From Cytophagales bacterium (lineage in GTDB: Bacteria > Bacteroidota > Bacteroidia > Cytophagales > 172606-1), in the NCBI GenBank assembly GCA_030448185.1, contig JAUJNL010000015.1:1-64000 (forward strand): a stretch of DNA of 64,000 bases. The letters run 5' to 3'. The notes beneath the pieces were generated by a model. The model searched no databases. It worked only from the letters and a program-made list of their open reading frames with translations, and was not told where the DNA came from. A program made the translations under genes and the position numbers. Shown here piece after piece: positions 37,706 through 44,141 of the stretch. Numbering within the stretch: position 1 is the stretch's first letter; every line of letters starts with the position of its first letter.

Positions 37706-38860
37706 ATGGCGACAACGCAAACATCATCCCCGGAAAAGCGAAGCGGCCGGCTGCCTGGCCGAAAAAAGAATAGTCCCCGCAAATCTAAAAGTGCCCTGCG
37801 GGAATGGCTTGGTTCGGTTCTTTTTGCCGTAATCGTAGCTTCCCTGGTGCATTGGCTGATTATGCAGCCGTTTACCATTCCAACCTCGTCGATGGAGAAG
37901 TCTTTACGGGTAGGCGACTACCTGTTCGTGAGTAAGTTCCACTATGGAGCCCGGGCACCCCGTACTTTGTTGCAGGTACCGCTTACGCACCAGACCATCT
38001 GGGGCACTACTATTCCCTCGTACGTAGACTGGCTTCACTTGCCTTATTACCGCCTGCCCGGTTTTTCGAAGATCAAGCACAATGATGTGGTAGTTTTTAA
38101 TTACCCGCCGGAGCTACAACACCCTTCCGATCTGAAGACGAACTACATTAAGCGCTGCGTGGGTATTGCCGGCGATTCCCTTACCATTATCAACAAGCAG
38201 GTTTACGTTAACGGATTGCCCCTGAAGAATCCCGAAAACGGGCAAACGAGTTACCTGGTGCAGGCTTCCATTGACCTGAATGAACGCTTGTTCAAAAAAT
38301 ACGATATTACGGAACGGATTTCATTCACCGATGGCAGCTACTTGATTCAGACCACCAGGCAAACGGCCGACCAATTAGAGCAATTGGATTTTATTACCAA
38401 AGTAGAAGAAGTAAATCCCTCTGAACCCGTAACGGCTGGCCGTGCCAATACCTGGGGTGGCAAAGTAGGTTGGACCCAGGACAACTTCGGCCCTTTGTAC
38501 GTCCCAAGAGCTGGTGATAAGATCAGGCTGAATACCCAAAATCTGATGCATTACCAGTACGCCATCCTTAATTTCGAGGGAAACCTAAATGCAAAAGTGG
38601 AGAATGACAAATTGTACATAGAGGGTAAGGAAGTCTCCGAATATACGTTCCGGCAGAACTATTATTTTATGATCGGAGATAACCGTCATAACTCTGAGGA
38701 TTCACGATATTGGGGCTTCGTACCGGAGGACCATATTGTGGGGAAAGCCCTGTTTGTATGGTGGTCAGTAGCTCCGGGAGAAGACAATGCATTCTTTGAA
38801 AACCTGTTTTCGCTGCCCGGCAGGATTCGCTGGCGCAGATTATTTACGGAAATAGAGTAG
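37706..38860 (+). CDS. lepB: signal peptidase I
   Basis: A 384-residue S26 peptidase that removes signal peptides at the periplasmic face. A basic N-terminus leads into one membrane helix (GSVLFAVIVASLVHWLIM), then the catalytic-Ser box PFTIPTSSMEKSLRVGDYLF (Ser near residue 61), the Lys box NYIKRCVGIAGDSL (Lys near 148) and the closing GDNRHNSEDSRYWGFVPEDH. Length is typical for Bacteroidota, which carry a long insert between the Lys and C-terminal boxes. The gene is monocistronic with a strong terminator. Confidence 0.93.
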   Translation: MATTQTSSPEKRSGRLPGRKKNSPRKSKSALREWLGSVLFAVIVASLVHWLIMQPFTIPTSSMEKSLRVGDYLFVSKFHYGARAPRTLLQVPLTHQTIWGTTIPSYVDWLHLPYYRLPGFSKIKHNDVVVFNYPPELQHPSDLKTNYIKRCVGIAGDSLTIINKQVYVNGLPLKNPENGQTSYLVQASIDLNERLFKKYDITERISFTDGSYLIQTTRQTADQLEQLDFITKVEEVNPSEPVTAGRANTWGGKVGWTQDNFGPLYVPRAGDKIRLNTQNLMHYQYAILNFEGNLNAKVENDKLYIEGKEVSEYTFRQNYYFMIGDNRHNSEDSRYWGFVPEDHIVGKALFVWWSVAPGEDNAFFENLFSLPGRIRWRRLFTEIE

Positions 38861-38885
38861 CATTTTGATAATCCTACGAGGATAG

Positions 38886-38921
38886 GCCCGGCTGATTTGT
38901 TAAATCAGCCGGGCTCTCTTT
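38886..38921 (+). terminator. rho-independent terminator of lepB
   Basis: GCCCGGCTGATTT (38886-38898) pairs perfectly with AAATCAGCCGGGC (38902-38914) over a three-base loop, then a T-rich tail. Confidence 0.9.
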
Positions 38922-39024
38922 TATGATTAAAATGCTTGGGTCTGAAAGGTAGTTCCTATACGGTAGTTGCTGCAATACATGCTGATTTCGTATTTTGCTT
39001 CTATTATTTTGCAATAGCCAAACT

Positions 39025-40055
39025 ATGCCCCGACGCCTTCCGGTTCAAGCCTATATTGATGGTATCTTAGCCGGAGACCGGCTCCTGCTCAGTCGTGCCA
39101 TTACGCTTGCCGAAAGCCAGCTAGCTGAAGACCAAATACTAGCCGGAAAAGTATTGGATGGCGTTATCAATCCCACCAGGAGTTCTTTCCGTATCGGCAT
39201 TACCGGCGTTCCCGGCGTAGGCAAGAGTACTTTTATTGAATCATTGGGGACGTACCTGACCGGAAGGGGCAAAAAAGTAGCGGTACTCACCGTGGATCCA
39301 TCCAGCGAACGTACCAAAGGCAGCATTCTCGGCGACAAGACCCGGATGGAGAAATTGTCTAATGATCCACTGGCGTACGTAAGGCCATCCGCTACCGGTA
39401 ATTCGCTGGGGGGTGTTACCCGAAATACCCGGCAGGCCATCCTGCTCTGCGAGGCGGCAGGATTTGAATTAATCATAATCGAAACCGTGGGAGTTGGGCA
39501 ATCGGAAACCGCAGTACGTAACATGGCTGATTTCTTCCTGCTGCTGATGCTGGCGGAGCGGGCGACGAACTGCAAGGCATCAAACAGGGCATTATGGAAA
39601 TGGCCGACGCGGTGCTTATCACCAAAGCTGATGGCAGCAATACTCAAGCGGTGCAACAGGCCAAAGCCGCTTACCAGAATGCCTTACATTTATTCCCACC
39701 CACCGCATCCGCCTGGACACCTCCGGTAATGACCTGCTCGGCCCTGATCGGTACCGGAATACCAGAGGTCTGGCAGATGCTGGAGCACTACCACCAGCTT
39801 ACCCACCAAAATGGCTTTTTTATACGTAACCGGCAGGAGCAAAATATGCGTTGGATGCATGAGTCGGTGGTACAATCCCTGGAAAGCCAGTTTTTTGGGC
39901 ATCCTACCGTAAAAGAATTGCTACCCAATCTGCAAAATCAGGTAAAAACAGGGCAACTTTCCGCCTTAAAGGCAGCCCAGGTATTACTGGATAGTTGGAA
40001 GGGAAATAAAACAAAAAATGGCCCGAATGCGATCCGGGCCACTTGGTTAAAATAG
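39025..40055 (+). pseudogene. meaB: MeaB/ArgK-like GTPase with one frameshift
   Basis: G3E-type GTPase that protects and loads methylmalonyl-CoA mutase with adenosylcobalamin. The ATG at 39025 gives MPRRLPVQAYIDGILAGDRL; P-loop is GVPGVGKSTFIESLG; switch II is ETVGVGQSET; the base motif is ITKADG near 39615. The frame breaks at about 39555: the expected LLMLAGAGDELQGIKQGIME is read as MLAERATNCKAS because one G is missing from a G-run. A single-base repair gives a normal ~343-residue protein, so a sequencing indel is a serious possibility. No mutase gene is adjacent. Its 3' end overlaps a minus-strand terminator. Confidence 0.85.
40013..40041 (-). terminator. terminator of the transketolase gene, inside the meaB 3' end
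   Basis: Read on the minus strand, TGGCCCG..CGGGCCA (40041-40035 with 40025-40019) is followed by six Ts (40018-40013). It lies within the last 15 codons of the convergent meaB. Confidence 0.8.
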
Positions 40056-40073
40056 ATAAATGAGTCTTCTTTA

Positions 40074-40919
40074 TTAAAAATCCAGCAGCTCGCCTAAGGG
40101 CAACTGGTTCATGGCTTGCAGCAACTGGTCATCATTAGGGGCAACTCCGTGCCATTTGTGGCTGCCCATCATGAAATCTACGCCATAACCCATTTCGGTT
40201 TTCATCAGGATCATAACCGGCGTAGCCCGGCCGGTAAGTCCTTTGGCCCGTTCCAGGGTTTTTACCACTTCGGCCATATCATTCCCGTTTTCCAGGTTGA
40301 TCACCTCCCAGCCAAAGGCTTTGTACTTAGCACCCAGGTCACCCAGGTCCATTACTTTTTTGGTGGGTCCGTCAATCTGCTGACCATTATAGTCGATGGT
40401 AGCAATCAGATTGTCTACCTTATGATGCGCCGCTGACATGGCAGCCTCCCAGATTTGTCCTTCATCCTGTTCCCCATCGCCCATCAGCACAAAAACCAGT
40501 TTATTGTCGCCATTCAATTTTTTAGCTAAGGCAGCACCAATCGCCACTGAAAGCCCTTGCCCGAGGGAACCAGATGCTACCCGTATGCCAGGCAGCCCCT
40601 CGTGCGTAGTAGGATGGCCCTGCACCCGGGAATTGATTTTCCGGAAGGTCATTAACTCGGACACTTCAAAATACCCAGACCGGGCCAGCACACTGTACCA
40701 CACTGGTGAAATATGGCCATTGGAAAGGAAAAACAAGTCTTCGTCCTTCCCCTCCATGCTGAACTTGGGGTTGTGCTTCATCATATGAAAGTACAAAGCC
40801 ACGAAGTAATCAGCACAGCCCAGCGACCCGCCGGGGTGACCCGACTTAGCCCCGTGTACCATGCGCAGGATGTCACGCCGAACCTGTCCGGCAATGCCTT
40901 CTAATTTTTCAATTTCCAT
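40074..40919 (-). CDS. transketolase, N-terminal (thiamine-binding) subunit
   Basis: A 281-residue split transketolase subunit, the ThDP pyrophosphate-binding half of a two-protein enzyme of the pentose phosphate pathway. Motifs are MVHGAKSGHPGGSLGCADYF at the start, LGQGLSVAIGAALAKKLNGD, and the ThDP/Mg motif GDGEQDEGQIWEAAMSAAHH, then ATIDYNGQQIDGPT. The C-terminal subunit is usually the next gene; here the gene is followed by a terminator and upstream is a dyad repeat, so the partner must lie elsewhere. Length and start at 40919 fit the family. Confidence 0.9.
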   Translation of the reverse strand: MEIEKLEGIAGQVRRDILRMVHGAKSGHPGGSLGCADYFVALYFHMMKHNPKFSMEGKDEDLFFLSNGHISPVWYSVLARSGYFEVSELMTFRKINSRVQGHPTTHEGLPGIRVASGSLGQGLSVAIGAALAKKLNGDNKLVFVLMGDGEQDEGQIWEAAMSAAHHKVDNLIATIDYNGQQIDGPTKKVMDLGDLGAKYKAFGWEVINLENGNDMAEVVKTLERAKGLTGRATPVMILMKTEMGYGVDFMMGSHKWHGVAPNDDQLLQAMNQLPLGELLDF

Positions 40920-40934
40920 GAATAGTTAAGTTTA

Positions 40935-41099
40935 GGAGTGGATGAGAAAAGGAGTTTATGAATGGATAAAGTACGTGAGTGGATGAATGTAGGAGTATAC
41001 GAGTTAAAAGTGGCTGAGTGGATGAGTAGAGAGAAATTGTCTGAAAAGTATGTTATCTAGCTATTTACTCATCAACTCATGTACTCATCAACTCAAAAC
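40935..41099. repeat. intergenic dyad, GAGTGGATGAGT/ACTCATCAACTC word family
   Basis: The left half repeats GAGTGGATGA words five times with spacing; the right half has TACTCATCAACTCATGTACT then CATCAACTC. It fills the gap between transketolase and bcp. The same vocabulary occurs at 13448-13521. Confidence 0.7.
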
Positions 41100-41101
41100 A
41101 C

Positions 41102-41551
41102 TCACTTTAAAATCTGATCCGTATGGGCTTTGGTATCGACCTTGCTGATAATGTCCGTGATGATGCCTTTTTCGTCGATCAGGAAGGTAGTCCGTACGGT
41201 GCCCATGTACTGCTTGCCATACATGGATTTTTCCTGCCAGAGATCGTACAACTGCACGACCTGCTTGTCGGTATCAGCCAGCAGGGTAAAATTAAGACCG
41301 TACTTATCAATAAACTTCCGGTGGGACTTCTCGTCGTCTATGCTGACGCCGATGACCTCGTAGCCGGCAGCCTTAAGGGCCGGGAGATTTTCATTGAGGT
41401 TACAGGCCTGCGCCGTACAACCAGGAGTATCGTCTTTGGGGTAGAAATACAGCACCACCTTCTTGCCCCGGTAGCCGGATAGCTTTACCGGGTTGCCGTG
41501 CTGGTCTTTGCTGGTAAAATCAGGAGCCGGATCTCCCACTTTTATGGTCAT
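41102..41551 (-). CDS. bcp: thioredoxin-dependent thiol peroxidase (Bcp/PrxQ)
   Basis: A 149-residue peroxiredoxin that reduces hydroperoxides with thioredoxin. MTIKVGDPAPDFTSKDQHGN is the family N-terminus, so I start at 41551 rather than the 48-residue-longer frame at 41695, which reads through a repeat. The peroxidatic Cys is in YPKDDTPGCTAQACNLNEN, and the second Cys five residues later is the usual PrxQ resolving Cys. The end DTKAHTDQILK is normal. Directly upstream is the left arm of a dyad and then the cassette island. Confidence 0.93.
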   Translation of the reverse strand: MTIKVGDPAPDFTSKDQHGNPVKLSGYRGKKVVLYFYPKDDTPGCTAQACNLNENLPALKAAGYEVIGVSIDDEKSHRKFIDKYGLNFTLLADTDKQVVQLYDLWQEKSMYGKQYMGTVRTTFLIDEKGIITDIISKVDTKAHTDQILK

Positions 41552-41605
41552 GCGCTTTACGGTTTGAGTCGTACAAGCTGCAAAGTAAAGCATTTCCGGG
41601 GAATA

Positions 41606-41633
41606 GGAAATGGTAAATTCTAAATGGTAAATG
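41606..41633. repeat. left arm of a split intergenic dyad
   Basis: GGAAATGGTAAATTCTAAAT begins a 28-base arm whose complement lies 2.5 kb away at 44107-44134 (22 of 28 positions match, most differences being transitions). The words are those of the TTTAGCATTCAAAATT family at 52810. The cassette island lies between the arms. Confidence 0.6.
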
Positions 41634-41644
41634 AAAACTATTCC

Positions 41645-41732
41645 AGGCAAATTTTCAAAAGCACCACCAAGCATTACAGTATTACAACAATACAAAAACT
41701 ACGACAAAACTTTCGCATATTTAGGCGTTAGC
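41645..41732 (+). other. degenerate attC-like site at the left end of the cassette island
   Basis: The right end reads CTTTCGCATATTTAGGCGTTAGC, closely resembling the end of the site at 43959-44090 (CCTTCGCAAAGCTTATAGACCGTCAGC, split for length). The left part CAAATTTTCAAAAG can pair with it. No GCTAAC box is seen on the left, so it is partial. The 3' box GTTAGC is at 41727-41732. Confidence 0.45.
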
Positions 41733-41744
41733 TACCATTTTAAA

Positions 41745-42536
41745 ATGAAACTTCCCCCTTGTAAACTTTGCTTAAAGCATCCAGCCGACAAAAAGAACTC
41801 CCACATAATTCCAAAGTTTATGTGTAAAGGTCTTTTTGAGGGAACAGAACCAAGACACGCACTTTCTATTAACCGAACAGGTAAAGGAAGAAAAATTCAA
41901 GACACTCCAAAAGAAGATTTTATTCTATGTAAAGCTTGTGAAAAACGAATCGAGATATTAGAGACCGTTTTTGCACGAATCATAAATAATATACACTTGT
42001 ATAGGGACTTACCTCAAAAGTTTAAACTTCTAAGCCTTGGAACACAGCAGTATATAGAATGCAATAACATCCATCCGACATTGTTTAAGTTATTTCTTTA
42101 CTCACTTGTATGGCGGGCTTCTATTTCTAACTTATTTGAATTTTTGCCCTTTCAGCTTACTGAAAAAGACGAGGAAATCATCAGAGAGTTTCTAAATAAC
42201 AATCTGACTGTTGATAAGAAGTTACTTTTAGAAGGAGTAGAAAAAATATCGAATATTCCAAGCTATCATAGCTGTATTATAAAACCGAAAGAAAAATCCG
42301 AATCTTCCAGAGGAATATTTTCTATTTGTTCTATGAGTGAGACAGCGCATATTCTACTTTTAATTGACTTTGCTATATTTTTCTATACTGACGAAACTTC
42401 AATCAGACATGTACTTGAAAAATTTAGTAATAAACAAAACCAGAAAGTAATTGTGACTTTAGGAGAAACTGAACCATGGCTGGACTTAAATCGAGTTTAT
42501 CTTTCTAAAATGCTTAATGAAAAAAACGGTAGCTAA
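41745..42536 (+). CDS. cassette gene 1: zinc-finger-like hypothetical protein (CxxC, SHIIPKF)
   Basis: A 263-residue protein of low GC compared with its neighbours. The start at 41745 gives MKLPPCKLCLKHPADKKNSH then IIPKFMCKGLF, with a second pair ILCKACEKRIE about 60 residues on. Two CxxC knuckles around a SHIIP motif are the pattern of HNH-related or zinc-ribbon phage-defence-type hypotheticals, though the catalytic HNH Asn/His set is not complete. The C-terminal half is helical without known motifs. The start lies 13 bases after the left attC-like box and the stop TAA is formed by the next site (42534-42536), a cassette arrangement. Confidence 0.6.
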   Translation: MKLPPCKLCLKHPADKKNSHIIPKFMCKGLFEGTEPRHALSINRTGKGRKIQDTPKEDFILCKACEKRIEILETVFARIINNIHLYRDLPQKFKLLSLGTQQYIECNNIHPTLFKLFLYSLVWRASISNLFEFLPFQLTEKDEEIIREFLNNNLTVDKKLLLEGVEKISNIPSYHSCIIKPKEKSESSRGIFSICSMSETAHILLLIDFAIFFYTDETSIRHVLEKFSNKQNQKVIVTLGETEPWLDLNRVYLSKMLNEKNGS

Positions 42537-42662
42537 CATGGTGTTGCTGCAATACGGGCTGAAGAATATGTGTTCAACTTATTATCTTTATCATCAACTG
42601 GAACTAAGTGACGCTACAGTATTTCAAATACCCATACTGACAGCAACACCTGTTCCGTTGGC
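42532..42662 (+). other. attC-like recombination site 1
   Basis: 131 bp. Outer boxes GCTAAC (42532-42537) and GTTGGC (42657-42662); inner boxes GGTGTTGCTG (42540-42549) and its perfect complement CAGCAACACC (42641-42650), then TACGGG/CCCATA. The spacers are of unequal length on the two sides, and the left half carries GGGCTGA as in the other two sites. The boxes are near, not identical to, the RYYYAAC/GTTRRRY consensus. Confidence 0.65.
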
Positions 42663-42714
42663 AGCCATTTTAGCCTGACTACTGCCTATTGACAAAATAC
42701 CTAAATCTGACATT

Positions 42715-42948
42715 ATGGAAATCAAAGTGCAAATACCTTTTCAACAACTTTTGACAATAGTAAAGACACTGACACCGGCGCAAAAAGCCCGGTTACGCAA
42801 GGAACTTGATGAAGAAAAGCCTGTTTCTAAACCCGAGGAAGATGACTTTATCAACCTTTTGCTCAATGGCCCGGTGTATAGTGACAAAGACATAGCCATT
42901 ATTGAAGAAAACAGAAAAAGTATTGCAGCATGGCGGACAAAAAGTTAA
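42715..42948 (+). CDS. cassette gene 2a: putative antitoxin
   Basis: A 77-residue protein. The first part MEIKVQIPFQQLLTIVKTLT plus PAQKARLRKELDEE is helical, and the second part binds the partner (acidic, with SDKDIAIIEENRKSIAAWR at the C-terminus, the type of tail that fills a PIN toxin). It overlaps the toxin gene by 19 bases, as in vapBC-type operons. No classical AbrB or RHH domain is clear, so the DNA-binding mode is unknown. Assignment rests on the toxin partner and gene order. Confidence 0.6.
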   Translation: MEIKVQIPFQQLLTIVKTLTPAQKARLRKELDEEKPVSKPEEDDFINLLLNGPVYSDKDIAIIEENRKSIAAWRTKS

Positions 42949-43334
42949 TGATCGATACGAGTATTCTTATTGACTATTTCCGCAAGAGCGACAAAGCAAA
43001 TTCAAGGCTAATTGCCCATTTCAGGCAATACAACCAGCTTTATATTTCAAGCATTACCCAATTTGAAGTTTACAATGGTGCGGCTGAAGTGCACAAACAG
43101 TTTTGGGAACAAATGCTGCTAAGACTAACTATTTTGGATTTCGATGGGAAGGCAGCTAGACAAGCAGCAGAAATTGTTGGACAGCTGAAAACCAAACGAA
43201 AAACCATAGACAAGCCGGACTTATTTATTGCTGCTACAGCCATTGTACATGGGTTGAGCTTTGACACGCTGAACCTCAAACATTTCATCCACATTGACAA
43301 TTTAGACTTGCTGACGACAAAAAATGGCAGCTAA
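42930..43334 (+). CDS. cassette gene 2b: VapC-like PIN domain toxin
   Basis: A 134-residue PIN-domain ribonuclease. The acidic metal site can be traced: D9 in MIDTSILIDYF, E46 in TQFEVYNGA, D97 in IDKPDLFIAATAIVHG. The protein ends FIHIDNLDLLTTKNGS, and the last residues and stop come from the attC-like site that follows (43330-43462). Type II toxin-antitoxin cassettes are well known stabilisers of chromosomal integrons, so this content fits the island. The likely target is tRNA or other RNA; specificity is not predictable. The Met at residue 7 is an alternative start. Confidence 0.8.
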   Translation: MADKKLMIDTSILIDYFRKSDKANSRLIAHFRQYNQLYISSITQFEVYNGAAEVHKQFWEQMLLRLTILDFDGKAARQAAEIVGQLKTKRKTIDKPDLFIAATAIVHGLSFDTLNLKHFIHIDNLDLLTTKNGS

Positions 43335-43462
43335 CATGGAGTTGCGTTATGGCAGGCTGACGAACATGGCTGAACAGAAGTTTTTCAATTTGGCTGTATA
43401 TCTTTATCCAGGGCTGACGTTCCATGAATGCCCACACGAACGCAAAGCTCCGAACCGTTAGC
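43330..43462 (+). other. attC-like recombination site 2
   Basis: 133 bp. Outer boxes GCTAAC (43330-43335) and GTTAGC (43457-43462) are perfectly complementary. Inner boxes GGAG-TTGCGTT (43338-43348) and AACGCAA-AG-CTCC (43439-43451) pair with a two-base extrahelical bulge on one side, the asymmetry typical of attC. It shares GCTAACATGG and RGGCTGA with site 1. Confidence 0.7.
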
Positions 43463-43472
43463 CGCAAGCCAA

Positions 43473-43954
43473 ATGAAATACCTTCTTTTAGCCTTGTACC
43501 TTGGACTGTTACTGCATTCTTTGGACTACCTGATAAAGTTTTGTATAGCCAAGACATCATCGGGTGGACACCTTTCATCCTGATTTTTATTTTGCAAACC
43601 TATTTGCTATATCAATTATTGAAGTCTTTTAATGTAGTGCCAAAATACCTGCTGGGTATCTGTGCTCTATCCGTTTTAATAATTGGTCCGTCGTTCGGAT
43701 ATTATCTTGGCTACCAGGAAGAAAAGGACTATCAACAAAGGGGAGAAACAACTAAAGGTATTGTATATAAAAAGTGGTATAAGTCTGGGAAGAATAGTGA
43801 ATGGCTTTTGCGGTACCATTATTTGGTGGACGGTGTTACTTATTCAACTTTTAGCGAGACCGATAAAGACCACAAGTACAAAATTGGTGATGCACTTACT
43901 GTTATTTATGTTAACGACTTTCCTCAAAAAAGCAAAATTGTAGAACTCGAATGA
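43473..43954 (+). CDS. cassette gene 3: DUF3592-like membrane protein, probable 5' frameshift
   Basis: The ATG at 43473, 11 bases after the attC box, starts a hydrophobic frame (MKYLLLALYLGLLLHSLDYL) that runs to a stop near 43580. The longer frame ending at 43954 (TPFILIFILQTYLLYQLL, then YLLGICALSVLIIGPSFGYY) gives two further membrane segments and a C-terminal beta domain (LLRYHYLVDGVTYSTFSETD, IGDALTVIYVNDFPQKS) of DUF3592 type. A single shift near 43535 would join them into a three-helix protein of about 160 residues. An intact reading that starts inside the attC site (43424) is less plausible. Function unknown. Confidence 0.55.
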
Positions 43955-43958
43955 TGCG

Positions 43959-44090
43959 GCTAACAGCAGTTTTGCAAAAGTTGGGCTGACATAATAAATT
44001 CAAACTTTCAATCGCTATTCAGCTTTTGTGCAAGTGTTAAGCAGACGAATAATAAATGCCCAACCTTCGCAAAGCTTATAGACCGTCAGC
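43959..44090 (+). other. attC-like recombination site 3
   Basis: 132 bp. Outer boxes GCTAAC (43959-43964) and GTCAGC (44085-44090, one mismatch). Inner boxes TTTTGCAAAAGTTGGGC near 43971 and GCCCAACCTTCGCAAAGC near 44058 pair with a few extrahelical bases. It shares GCTAACA and GGGCTGA with sites 1 and 2 and nearly the same length. Confidence 0.65.
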
Positions 44091-44106
44091 ATATACCATC
44101 ATTGAG

Positions 44107-44134
44107 CGTTTAGCATTCAAAATTCACCATTCCC
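44107..44134. repeat. right arm of a split intergenic dyad
   Basis: CGTTTAGCATTCAAAATTCA begins the 28-base partner of 41606-41633. It sits between the last attC-like site and the end of the M23 peptidase gene. Confidence 0.6.
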
Positions 44135-44141
44135 GAAGGGA

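Noticed and set aside
43330-44090. Repeated attC-like sites as a CRISPR array
   Set aside because: Copies are about 630 and more bases apart with genes between them, not short regular spacers.
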